Source: Chrysomallon squamiferum
Lineage: Eukaryota; Mollusca; Gastropoda; Neomphalida; Peltospiridae
Length of the DNA: 17,500 nucleotides
Direction of reading: 5' to 3'
NCBI GenBank assembly: GCA_012295275.1
Contig: CM022679.1
Coordinates: forward strand, 28,480,664-28,498,163
Shown: piece after piece, positions 6,016-12,900 of the stretch
Position numbering within the stretch: position 1 is the first letter of the stretch
How the letters are laid out: each line of letters opens with the position of its first letter
Position numbers and translations under genes: made by a program
Notes under the pieces: model-generated
What the model was told of the DNA's origin: nothing
Database searches by the model: none
Seen by the model: only the letters and a program-made list of their open reading frames with translations

Positions 6016-8183
6016 GATGCGTTTCTTTCTAAATGTACGATAGCTGATAGATATCTATTCAAGGGAGGAAACTCTTGTCATTTTCTTCAGTGTAAGATCG
6101 TGTCTGTTCAAGGGAAAAATCTCTTGTTGTTTTGATTTTTTTTATCTTCTTCTTCTTCTTCTTCTTATTATTATTATTATTTCAATTTAACAATAAATCC
6201 AATAACCTGAATTTGAAACAGATTTTTTTGTCGTACAGGTTAGGAACGTCAAGGACTACTACCACTGGCTCAACTACACCGTGATGGACGCCATGTTTCC
6301 TGTAAACGGCTTCAACTACGGACTGCTGGATTCCTATGAACGACTTCTCATGTCTGACCTCAGCAACCTTCGTGTTGGAGCTCCGAGACTTAGACTCGTC
6401 AGAGAAAAGCAAAGTAAGAAAACATTGTCTTTGTTTGTCTTTGTTTGTTTGTTGTTGTTTTATTTTGTTGTTTTTTTGTTTGTTTTGTTGTTGTTGTTTG
6501 TTTTTTTTGTGTGTGCGTGTGTTTCTATCATTGTTTGTTTGTCTATTGTTGTTTTGTTATTTTATTTATTTATTTATTTATTTATTTTTTTTTTTTTTTT
6601 TTTTAAAGTGAACTGGTTACTTTGAAAACTTGAAGTAATTAATTAAATTTTTGTGGTACTTGAGAAAATATTTGAGAAACAGTTTCCTAAAACTGATAGA
6701 TTTCACATTTGTTTATCTGCATTTTTAATGTTACATGTATGAGAAATCATAGTTATAGAAACCTAACGAATATTTTCTGAAATTATATTTTATATTTATT
6801 TATTTTCTTATTAAAATATCATGTTATTTGTAACTGTTTCTTTAGTTTTTCTGTTTATTCATTTTTAAATTAATTTACCTCACATCGTGTAACTGTTTCA
6901 TGAATTAGATTTTCATTTACGCATTTTCAGGAATCTGCTCTTTTCCTTACATTGGAAGAGTTAAGTGCATTCTTCCCTACTCGATGATTAGTGAGGACAC
7001 TGATTCTTATTGTATGGGATGGAATACTACTAAACCCTGTGATCCAGACGAAGGACTGAAACTAACACACAACGCGTGGACGTTCAAGTCAGCATTAGAA
7101 ATCTGGGGCCTGCCAATAGTTGGCAAATTTAACGTGTATGGAGGCGGTGGCTACATCGCTGAACTGGACATCAATCGTCCCGTGGCTAAGAAGTCTCTCG
7201 AGGAGCTCATTCAGTCGATGTGGATAGACAGACAGACCAGAGCCGTGTTTCTCGAGTTCACCGTGTACTCTGGCAATCTCAACATGTTCGCCTACATCAG
7301 CTTGCTGTCCGAGTTTCCTGAAACCGGATCGCTTCTACACTTCACTAACATCTACACATTCAGGAGTCTCGGGGTGACAGGGAACATGGGCGTCTTCACC
7401 AAGATCTGCGAGGTTCTCTTTCTGCTGACCACTGTCGTGTGGCTTGTGGTTATCGTACTCAGAGTTCTCAAGGAAAGAGGGGTTTTCTTCAAGCAGTTCT
7501 GGAACATTCTCGAGCTCGCCACTGTCGGTCTTTCGTTCGCTGCCGTCGTTCTGTACTTCTTCAGACTGCGATTTACTAATGAAGCCTTGACCAAGTTCAG
7601 AGAGAACACTCACAAGTTCGTTAACTTCTACCACATCGCCATGTGGGACAGCATCTACATCTACGTGGCCGCTATCTTGATCGCCATAGTAACCATTCGA
7701 CTGATCAAGGTCATGGGTTACAGCAGATTCACAAGAACAGTATTTATCGTCCTGAAACAAAGTTCCAAAACTCTTCCTGGTTTCTTCTTCTACATCATCC
7801 TCATACTGTTCGCCTTTGCTATATGTGGCCATCTTTTCTTCGGTCCCTTCGCTAAAGAGTACAAAGACATCGTCACGTGTTTGGAAAGTCTTTTCTCTGC
7901 AGTTCTTGGTCACGCTGGATTCACCAAGATGACCATCCCAGCAGAAAGTAGCTGGTTTGGTCTGATTTACTTCATCACGTTCATCGTGATGGTCACCTTC
8001 ACCCTGTCCAACATCTTCATGTCCATACTGCTGGACACGATGGACATGCTGGAGACTGACAGGACAGGAGACAAAGAACTGGAACTGACAACTTTCCTCT
8101 TGAAATCTGCTAGAGACATTATCAGTGGAAAGAAAGAGGATTTAGCGTTCAAACGGAATAAAGGTTACTTATTCTATACATAA
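27..8183 (+). CDS. Polycystin-1-family protein (PKD1/PKD1L-like), C-terminal part, nine exons, 5' end outside window
   Basis: This is the spliced coding region given by exons 27-54, 1106-1276, 2747-2907, 3511-3909, 4363-4690, 5024-5144, 5370-5611, 6239-6413 and 6931-8183. The total is 2878 nt, i.e. one base finishing an upstream codon plus 958 codons and a stop. All introns are GT-AG and phases match at every junction. Visible order: juxtamembrane linker (1-23), PLAT domain (about 24-130), membrane helices near 187-205, 232-252, 306-331 and 345-374, then a channel module with S1 435-453, TOP domain about 454-690, S2 696-719, S3 730-752, S4 781-809, S5 824-844, pore 852-872 and S6 884-910. This is the eleven-helix plan of polycystin-1 proteins, with TM1 just upstream. 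The family acts as ciliary or plasma-membrane cation-channel subunits or sensors, often paired with PKD2-type subunits; here that role is inferred from family membership. The PLAT domain plus four extra helices exclude a PKD2-type protein. I cannot assign an orthologue among the PKD1-like paralogues. Confidence 0.93.
55..1105 (+). other. Intron 1
   Basis: This intron of about 1.05 kb is T-rich on the + strand, with tttgtttg-type simple sequence near 780-950. It ends in gcgttacag. I see no exon, RNA gene or mobile element in it. The open frame at 160-414 consists of low-complexity F/C/Y/L residues and has no coding character. Confidence 0.65.
1106..1276 (+). CDS. Exon 2: start of PLAT/LH2 domain
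   Basis: This 57-codon exon (residues 10-66) is phase 0 at both ends, with acceptor gcgttacag and donor AGG|gtaaag. It opens with WGVSLLADN and then YFYLITVYTG, the first beta strand of the polycystin PLAT domain, followed by the G-rich loop (RHGGTRSK) and ISGENAETGIRVL, which matches the family pattern of S/GE-x-x-E-S/T-G-x-R-x-L. PLAT domains are beta sandwiches that bind membrane lipid or protein partners on the cytoplasmic side between TM1 and TM2. An unrelated 16-bp tandem repeat begins 18 bp after the donor. Confidence 0.9.
1294..1361 (+). repeat. 16-bp tandem repeat with TGACGTA cores
   Basis: Four successive 16-bp units gtatcatagcagtgac, with single-base variants, start at 1294, 1310, 1326 and 1342, and a partial fifth follows. 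Each junction creates TGACGTAT, a CRE/ATF-like half-palindrome. The array lies just inside intron 2. A regulatory role is only a possibility. Confidence 0.85.
1826..1914 (+). repeat. (GA)n microsatellite
   Basis: About 88 bases of uninterrupted GA dinucleotides follow a short CA-rich stretch (1799-1820). It is a pure simple repeat within intron 2. The open frames crossing it read as alternating Arg-Glu and are artefacts. Confidence 0.97.
1941..2777 (+). repeat. Tandem array of intron-exon junctions, 53/56-bp unit, 15 acceptor copies
   Basis: The 31-base string that begins exon 3 (starting ACGTTTACTGCGGG) recurs at 1969, 2025, 2081, 2134, 2190, 2246, 2302, 2358, 2414, 2470, 2526, 2582, 2638, 2694 and 2747. 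Each copy is preceded by an intron-like tail ending ttttaacag or tttttaacag. Spacing is 56 bp except for two 53-bp units (2081-2134 and 2694-2747). The exon-derived part looks identical in all copies. The intronic tails come in three types: ttcatgtactg, tttatgtactg, and a shorter form lacking tgtactg. A half-unit of the short type starts the array at 1941. Only the copy at 2747 continues into the rest of exon 3. Confidence 0.97.
2747..2907 (+). CDS. Exon 3: core of PLAT domain
   Basis: This exon covers residues 67-119 plus two bases of codon 120. It encodes FTAGSVMHFVMAVPESLG and then LGVWHDNSGKG, W-x-S-W-Y-L and VVDLQTKEK. The WHDNSGKG motif (93-100) and the following aromatic strand are diagnostic of polycystin PLAT domains. 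Phase 0 at the acceptor fits exon 2 and phase 2 at the donor (GAAAA|gtaaaa) fits exon 4. The start at 2747 was chosen because all 14 upstream look-alike acceptors reach a stop codon within 26 codons. Confidence 0.93.
2908..3510 (+). other. Intron 3, ending in a second acceptor-junction array
   Basis: This 603-bp AT-rich intron has about 390 bp of plain sequence, then from 3297 a 29/30-bp tandem repeat whose units each contain a ttccag acceptor. I see no RNA gene or exon in the first part. Confidence 0.85.
3297..3520 (+). repeat. 29/30-bp tandem repeat of the exon 4 acceptor junction, 8 copies
   Basis: The ccag of each unit lies at 3301, 3330, 3359, 3388, 3418, 3448, 3478 and 3507. Units have the form ttgttgtattccag followed by GAAYRACTTTTA. 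The last copy is the real acceptor, with exon sequence GAACGACTTC. The copies differ at several positions (gtgttccag, gttttccag and cgcattccag variants), so this array is older or less homogenised than the one at exon 3. Its sequence is unrelated to the exon 3 unit. Confidence 0.95.
3511..3909 (+). CDS. Exon 4: end of PLAT domain, then two membrane helices
   Basis: This exon covers residues 120-253. It opens with NDFFFYKWLAVEVG, the last PLAT strand (family pattern F-x-x-x-x-W-L-A-V-E). A cytoplasmic segment with DDHLWLSTVLRPVKSHFSRV follows, matching the family H-L-W-x-S-x-x-x-R-P stretch. Then come a helix at 187-205 (VGCCLALLLLTMIANAMFF) and another at 232-252 (ISFVSALVTAVPLFVMMF). The exon is GC-rich compared with its introns and prefers G/C in third positions. 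Donor is CAG|gtaaac. Confidence 0.94.
3910..4362 (+). other. Intron 4 with trinucleotide repeats
   Basis: This 453-bp intron is dominated by impure ACT/AAT-type repeats (about 4031-4160) and a pure GAT run (4203-4227). It ends ggattattctag. The long minus-strand frame across it encodes only V/L/I runs from the repeats and is not a gene. Confidence 0.85.
4031..4227 (+). repeat. Trinucleotide microsatellites (ACT/AAT, then GAT)
   Basis: Imperfect ACT and AAT tracts run to about 4165, then GAT units from 4203 to 4227, with short irregular sequence between them. Confidence 0.9.
4363..4690 (+). CDS. Exon 5: cytoplasmic loop and two membrane helices
   Basis: This exon covers the end of codon 253 and residues 254-362. 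A charged, Ser/Lys-rich cytoplasmic loop (254-305, including LVVRDIVDDEDSVLPHF) leads into a helix at 306-331 and then TFFLSFAQSLFVVDPFK, the beginning of the next helix. The W-L-x-x-F-x-x-S-x-x-Q-S-x-x-x-x-x-P-x-K pattern is typical of polycystin-1 proteins just before their channel module. Acceptor is ttctag, donor is AAG|gtaaac and the end phase is 0. Confidence 0.94.
4691..5023 (+). other. Intron 5
   Basis: This 333-bp intron begins with an AAAT microsatellite that starts almost at the donor. The remainder is AT-rich sequence ending tttgtttcag. Nothing else is recognisable. Confidence 0.85.
4696..4750 (+). repeat. (AAAT)n microsatellite abutting a donor site
   Basis: About 13 tetranucleotide units run without interruption. 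The repeat begins five bases into the intron, so it overlaps the outer part of the exon 5 donor consensus (gtaaacaaat). Confidence 0.95.
5024..5144 (+). CDS. Exon 6: end of membrane helix and start of channel linker
   Basis: This exon covers residues 363-402 plus one base. IIILSVIFAMILKSIK completes the helix that began at the end of exon 5, and a basic linker follows (TVYDLEFIKAMNAKNGKAKI). Donor is ATAG|gtaagt, the strongest in the gene. The 121-nt length gives phase 1, matching exon 7. Confidence 0.9.
5145..5369 (+). other. Intron 6
   Basis: This 225-bp intron holds a pure CA microsatellite (5307-5332) 38 bp before the acceptor acaacttcag. Nothing else is recognisable. Confidence 0.85.
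5370..5611 (+). CDS. Exon 7: channel S1 helix and start of TOP domain
   Basis: This exon covers residues 403-483. A basic stretch (QVKAAQIKAKKREKLNKAL) precedes S1 at 435-453 (EFLVTVFLLLLLATICY). Then SNRDPHSFLLRTTLENQL follows, matching the family pattern Y-x-x-R-D-x-x-x-F-x-x-x-x-x-L that opens the polycystin extracellular (TOP) domain. Donor is GCA|gtgagt, phase 0. Confidence 0.94.
5612..6238 (+). other. Intron 7 with AAT/ATT repeats
   Basis: This 627-bp intron contains an AAT run (about 5787-5880), an ATT run (5970-6015), a TTC then ATT run (6145-6181), and two AAGGGA-motif stretches (6061-6074 and 6109-6126). It ends tcgtacag. Confidence 0.85.
5787..6181 (+). repeat. Cluster of AAT, ATT and TTC microsatellites
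   Basis: There are three separate runs: AAT with GAT/AGT variants (5787-5880), pure ATT (5970-6015), and TTC passing into ATT (6145-6181). An AAT run followed by an ATT run on the same strand could pair as an inverted repeat in RNA. Confidence 0.9.
6239..6413 (+). CDS. Exon 8: TOP domain, first half
   Basis: This exon covers residues 484-541 plus one base. It encodes VRNVKDYYHWLNYTVMDAMF and ends LRVGAPRLRLVREKQ. The V-x-x-x-x-D-x-x-x-W-L segment and the R-V-G-x-P-R-L-R-x-x-R motif are hallmarks of polycystin TOP domains. Acceptor is tcgtacag and donor is CAAA|gtaaga. Confidence 0.94.
6414..6930 (+). other. Intron 8
   Basis: This 517-bp intron is T-rich, with a TTTG-type stretch (6425-6545) and a TTTA run passing into poly-T (about 6559-6604). 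It ends gcattttcag. I see no other feature. Confidence 0.85.
6931..8183 (+). CDS. Exon 9: rest of TOP domain and channel S2-S6 with stop
   Basis: This exon covers residues 542-958. The TOP domain continues with cysteines at 544, 554, 569 and 578, GYIAEL (615-620) and WIDRQTRAVFLEFTVYSGNLN (written here only as W-I-D-R-x-T-R-A-V-F, 639-648), the family signature strand. S2 lies at 696-719, S3 at 730-752, S4 at 781-809 (IVTIRLIKVMGYSRFTRTV), S5 at 824-844, the pore loop around LGH (867-869), and S6 at 884-910 (F-x-L-S-N-I-F-M-S-I-L-L-D). The cytoplasmic tail is short and charged. The stop at 8181-8183 follows GYLFYT. An alternative is splicing from AAAG (8163) to 8623, replacing the last six residues. 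The exon is large and intronless, unlike the split 5' part. Confidence 0.94.
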
Positions 8184-8622
8184 ACACACAAACACATTAA
8201 GGCACACACACATACACACAGCTGAGAACGTAGTCATATTACAAAGTAGATGAGTTCTTATCAGTGACTGTTTCACTTTTCACCCACTGTTAAAACAATG
8301 ACAACAACAAAACTGCGTAAATTATCTGTCTAAGATGGTGAACATAAAAGATAATTCCTACTGATCAAAACAGTAGCTAGTAGCTTAGTGTACTTCTTTT
8401 GATGTGTTTATATCTGTATCTATATCTATCTATCTATCGATCTGTGTGTGTATGTGTGTGTAGAGAGATTAATATTAAAATCATTCATTCACAAATTAAT
8501 TTATTCAAAGACTCTTAAAGAAATAGCAAAAGAGTAGCTGTACATAAACAGTCTAATTTTAATTTTTATGTTTTCATCTGTAATGTTTTGTGGCTTACGG
8601 AAATTACTTTTGTATTTTTCAG

Positions 8623-8660
8623 AATTTCGTTTGTTGATGAGCAAGAAACAAGAAAACTAA
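8623..8660 (+). CDS. Possible alternative terminal exon 10
   Basis: An excellent acceptor (ttgtatttttcag) precedes 8623. Joined to exon 9 at 8163 (AAAG|gttact) it keeps phase and reads EFRLLMSKKQEN then stop (8658-8660), giving ...FKRNK-EFRLLMSKKQEN. This tail looks more natural than GYLFYT, because polycystin tails often continue as a basic/hydrophobic helix after this point. The weak part is the donor, which departs from gtaagt at +3 and +5. Confidence 0.4.
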
Positions 8661-8843
8661 AGTAATCGACTCTAACTTTTCTCAATGTCACAGAGACAAA
8701 CTGACAGAGAAAAACATGTCATGAATTACAAACTTCTTAAGCATAAAATGCAAAAATTGTCTATACACCCAGAATACAAACATACATACCTCACTCCTTT
8801 ACATACAGACATCCAAAAACACACCACACAAACACAGATTCTG

Positions 8844-9010
<167 letters not shown>

Positions 9011-9229
9011 CCCCACAAAGTTATACAGAAGACGAATATGCGTTATATCGTCTTGAATATGTGTTTTTAATTTATTATACAATGTTTTCTTCTTCTTCTT
9101 CTTATTATTATTATAATTTTATATTATTATTTTATACTCATTTTATTATTTATTTATTTATTTAACATTTTCTTTTATTATTTAGTATCCGAAATAAAAT
9201 TATTTGGGATATTATTATTCTGTGCCTGA

Positions 9230-9248
9230 CGAAGGGACATAACTCCTG
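9230..9248 (+). repeat. AAGGGACATAACTCC motif, remnant of a dispersed repeat
   Basis: The motif at 9232-9246 resembles a sequence I recall as highly repeated in molluscan genomes. Related forms lie at 6061-6074, 6109-6126 and, on the minus strand, 11504-11514. Only this short core is recognisable, so the parent element cannot be defined from this window. Confidence 0.35.
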
Positions 9249-9705
9249 GACTAATATGTTTAAAATACTTTAGCTTACATTGTTTCCTTTTTTCTTCTAT
9301 TTATCAATTTCAAAGGGATCATTAATAATAATATTAAGATTATTTATTGAACCATTTATCTGTGAATTATTCGTATAATTATTAACTTACTACAATTATG
9401 TATTTATTTATTTATTTATTACTTTTTACATTATGATGTTTAGGGGTAGATATTTCGGTATTATTTATTTATATTTATGCTATCTCTGTATATGTATACT
9501 GTAGATTTTGTGCACAGTAATAGATGATAAAATAAATTTGGTTTTAAAGATACACCTGTATGCTTTTTTTCACAATAACTGCTAATACGCTTCCCAGTTT
9601 GTTTATTTATAATACACGTTAAAAAAGGAAATAGTTTATAGATCTAGGAATTTTATATTTAATACAAAAAAAATTATATTTGCATAAAGAATATTTAACA
9701 TTGAT

Positions 9706-9757
9706 GTGAGATGGTTCATTATTTATGTGAGATGGTTTAATGTTGAAGTGAGATGGT
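9706..9757 (+). repeat. Three copies of gtgagatggtt
   Basis: The 11-base string occurs near 9706, 9727 and 9748, spaced about 21 bp apart with diverged flanks. It is a small degenerate tandem repeat. The surroundings (9560-9880) show nothing else. Confidence 0.75.
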
Positions 9758-9880
9758 TGCTGGATTCTGTGATAGGATTAAAATTAAATAATCTATGCTC
9801 GAGATAGATGAGAATTAAATTGAGAAAGTTTATGACTAAAATGTGTTTACTTAGTGTAAGATAATTTCGTCTGATATGTT

Positions 9881-10056
9881 TTTATTATTATTATTATTAT
9901 TATCGTCATCATCATCATCATCACTATCATCATCGTCATTATCATAATCATTATCACTGTTATCGTTATTATTATTATCAGTATTATTAACATCGTTATT
10001 ATTATCATTATTATTATTATTATTATCTTCATCATCATCATCATTATTATTATTAG
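9881..10056 (+). repeat. ATT/ATC trinucleotide repeat tract
   Basis: This is an impure run of ATT, ATC and GTT triplets with local pure stretches (TCA at 9907-9923 and TTA at 10009-10026). The minus-strand frame of M/I residues across it is an artefact. Confidence 0.93.
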
Positions 10057-10329
10057 TATTAAATTGTTAAATAATTGCAGTGATAAAAGTTATGGCTGTA
10101 GCAAGATCAAATTAAAATAAATTAAAATGGCTTGAATGATGTGGTGTACAACTGAGCGAGGTGAAGGTTGAAGAAATTAAGTAATTCGGTTTTACAGCTC
10201 GTCCAGCTACCATATAACCACTGATAATTAATCACAGAAATATTTTTTGAACTTTTTGACAACAGATAGATGTCAGTAGATTCGCGTCTTTATTTATACA
10301 TTTAATATAAGTAAAATCAAATAGTCATT

Positions 10330-10545
10330 GCTAAATGTTAAAAATTTGTGTTTACTGCTAAACGCCAAAAATATGTATTTACTGTTAAACGGCAAGAATA
10401 AAAACGTAAAAACGACAAAAACGTCAAAATATTTTCGCTGAAACGTTACATGTCAAAAATACGTATTCATTGTTAAACGTAAAAAAATACGATTCGTATT
10501 TATCTTGTTTGTGTTTGTGTCAGCTTGAAACGTCAAAAAAAAACG
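10330..10545 (+). repeat. Degenerate repeats around 'ctgttaaacgtcaaaaatacgt'
   Basis: Variants of a phrase built from tgttaaacg, (g)tcaaaaat and acgtatt recur roughly every 35-55 bp (near 10333, 10359, 10385, 10440, 10474 and 10529). Spacing and sequence are loose, indicating an old decayed minisatellite. The sequence from 10057 to 10330 and from 10545 to 10790 shows nothing recognisable. Confidence 0.55.
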
Positions 10546-10904
10546 TTTTGTCGTAACAGTGTTCAATCGTATATACATGTGTCTTTCAGTAATCACAATA
10601 CATAATGAAAAAATATACATGATATAATAATAAATTAAAATATGCAAGGACCAAAAGCAGTAAATCTACTGACATTTAAATAAGTACTTAAGTGACAAAT
10701 TATAGAACATTAAGAAAACATAAATTAATTAAATAAACAAAACTAAATACTTAGAGCATAAACATTATTATTATCATCATCGTCATCATCTTCATTATGC
10801 TGTTATTATTATTGTTGTTGTCGTTGTTGCTATTATTATTATTATTATTAAATTTTGTAGTCTCATACTGAGAGTGTTATTATCACGATTCAGAAACAAA
10901 TACT

Positions 10905-11130
<226 letters not shown>

Positions 11131-11149
11131 CTGAGCCCAGTGAGCTGGG

Positions 11150-11700
11150 TTAGCGAGGTCTTTCACAAAGAAGCGATGACAGGAAGGACGCGCTCGTGTT
11201 TAATAACAACATTCTAGAGAAACACTTCAAACGCCAAGCCTCAGTCGCCGTTGTCAATGAAGAAAACGCCGAGAACAAAGCAGTTTGTCCGTGCGCCGGT
11301 TACGAACCTCTTGTGGCTCCATCTAGCGTGGAAATGATGACGTACCCGCTTGTTTGACGACATCCTACGAGGGTTCCTGCAGTACCTTCGTTTAGTTCGT
11401 TTCAAATATGACGGCTTATGAAACCTCTTCAATAATTCCCCTTCTCATCTCCGCACAACGAACGAAAAATCATTTTGTCCTCGATACAGTGCTTTTCGCG
11501 AGTGATCTCCCTTGATTGCTCGGCTCAGCCACTGACGCGGGACGTCACACAAAACGTGCGATTATTCGAGTTAGTTTTCTTGTGTTCTGTTCTGAGGAAT
11601 AACCCTCTCCAGAGATGACTGACTGTGACCAAGAAGCTCGCCCTGCTGTGTAATTAGGAGTGACGGGTCAAAGGTCGCACTCAAGAAACTAATGAAATTT
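11150..11700. other. GC-richer island of unknown function
   Basis: The sequence between 11150 and 11700 is visibly richer in G, C and CpG than the flanks. It contains the open frame ending at 11357, a minus-strand AAGGGA-type motif (11504-11514) and a DR1-like pair, GGGTCA-A-AGGTCG (11665-11677). It could be an exon, promoter or enhancer. Nothing in it decides which. Confidence 0.35.
11154..11357 (+). CDS. Unrecognised open frame without start codon; possible terminal exon
   Basis: This 67-codon open frame runs from just after a TAG (11151-11153) to TGA (11355-11357). It contains DDRKDALVFNNNILEKHF (from 11175), NEENAENKAVCPCAGYEPL and a C-terminal SSVEMMTYPLV. About 60 percent of its third positions are G or C in a very AT-rich neighbourhood, and its composition is that of a polar cytoplasmic tail. 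I do not recognise the family. There is no convincing pyrimidine-rich acceptor in front: the nearest AGs follow a TAA microsatellite and a CCCAGTGAGCTGGG hairpin. Other frames here are also open, so chance remains quite possible. Confidence 0.2.
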   Translation, partial: RGLSQRSDDRKDALVFNNNILEKHFKRQASVAVVNEENAENKAVCPCAGYEPLVAPSSVEMMTYPLV

Positions 11701-11863
11701 CATTATCAGTGTCTTTAATCCTATGATTTCACGAAATTTTCCTAAACATTTTTTTCCACGTTATTGTTGATAATCACAAACATCCCAGCATGCAAACATT
11801 GCCTCTGTGTGATACATGCGCCTGAAGCACAAAAATACACGTGTGTTGTTATTGGTGACACAC

Positions 11864-11878
11864 ATTCTAGAAGCTTCT
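11864..11878 (+). promoter_or_regulatory. Heat-shock-element match
   Basis: The sequence aTTCtaGAAgcTTCt contains three perfectly alternating nGAAn/nTTCn pentamers, the canonical HSF1 binding pattern. No transcription start or gene can be placed next to it, so its function is unproven. Confidence 0.35.
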
Positions 11879-12009
11879 AGCATGGGAAATATGACAAATG
11901 TAAGAAACTGTGGATACATTTACCTTGATCTATACTGAAAATATTTGTACAGGGTAACTGATAAATAAATATATATATAAATATAAATATATATAATCAA
12001 TAGACTTGC

Positions 12010-12330
12010 ATTTGTAATTACAAAGACAAAATGAAACAAAAAAAATAAGACAATAAATTTTCAGTTGTGATTACAGATATAAATAGTTTATTCTAATAAT
12101 AAACAAACCGTTGTTCTTATTTAGACTTACTTCAGAGAACGGACAAATATTTCTAATTACAGGAATTTGATTTTAAAAATTGACTGTCATTTGCAATTAC
12201 AAATACGTGTACTTCAGTCTAATAGCTAACACGTATTTCTAATTACAAACAAACGCATGATTCAAAAACGAACTCTCATTTGTAATTACAAGTAATTTAT
12301 TGTAACAAAGAACACACAGTCGCAGTTACA
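12010..12330 (+). repeat. Degenerate array, about 42-bp period, with TAATTACAA cores
   Basis: Cores of the form nnAATTACA occur at 12015 (tgTAATTACAAag), 12068 (TGATTACAga), 12154, 12194, 12240, 12283 and 12323 (CAGTTACA). The later ones are 40-46 bp apart, and one gap of 86 is about two periods. Flanking words such as ctcattt and gactt also recur. The best cores are the palindrome ttgTAATTAcaa, a homeodomain-type site. It may be a decayed minisatellite or a clustered binding region. Confidence 0.6.
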
Positions 12331-12339
12331 CACATTTCA

Positions 12340-12900
12340 TTCAAACCCGTGGCAGCGATCCACCTTTATTAATCACACAAAACAGCAAACGTCAATCTTG
12401 TTTTGTCAGACGATCCCCTCTTCACTGGAACTTCCCGGATCAAATTAAAGACAATCAGTTTTAACTTATTTCACAATTACCACTGTTGATGTACGACGAC
12501 TGCGATTACCGATATCGCCTTCGACATCGAAACATTCCCACACGACAAATGATCCGAGACAAAACGTTTGAACTTAGATAATGAAGTAAAATATATCAGC
12601 GCGCGGGTGTGAAACGGTTGGGGTTTTTTTTTTTTTTTGCAGCAAAGAACGAGACGTATCTGGTGACAGGCGAGGGGTGTGAAGATCGCGGCTCTTGCAC
12701 TAAACTAGAGTCTGTTTGTGACACCTCGTCTGATGAAGATGTGCGTGGTTTCCGCCGCGTCACAAAAGAGTTCCTTTAAACAACGAGCGAGTCCTGTAAT
12801 TAACTTTGATTAATGCTAATGCGGTGCTTTGAGAACGGAGGTGGAATTCAGTGCAGCTTCATGTCGTCTTTGCTTTATTCGTGAAAGGTCGCGTTACAGG
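12340..12900. other. Second GC-richer island; possible conserved non-coding element
   Basis: This stretch is CpG-containing sequence between AT-rich repeats. It holds a T-run plus gcag (12627-12642), an open frame (12643-12779), and an AT-core segment with TAATTA, GATTAA and GCTAAT words (12797-12823). It looks like regulatory or exonic sequence rather than background, but no gene family is recognisable. Confidence 0.3.
12643..12779 (+). CDS. Unrecognised short open frame behind a splice-acceptor-like sequence
   Basis: A 15-base T run and gcag end at 12642. From 12643 two bases and then 44 codons are open to TAA (12777-12779). The translation includes NETYLVTGEGCEDRGSCTKL and CDTSSDEDVRGFRRVTKEFL, and G/C third positions are more frequent than in the flanks. 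It would fit a phase-1 terminal exon. I do not recognise the product, and the frame is short enough to be chance. Confidence 0.18.

Noticed and set aside
7335-7913. 192-codon open frame on the minus strand
   Set aside because: It lies entirely antisense to the polycystin channel exon, and its composition follows from that coding sequence. The + strand frame has unmistakable family motifs.
11132-11150. CCCAGTGAGCTGGG hairpin as a terminator or structured RNA
   Set aside because: It is a single 5-bp stem with a 4-base loop, too small to support a call.
11241-11432. 63-codon minus-strand frame
   Set aside because: It is an Arg/Lys-rich translation without motif, and the plus-strand frame over the same bases looks more protein-like.
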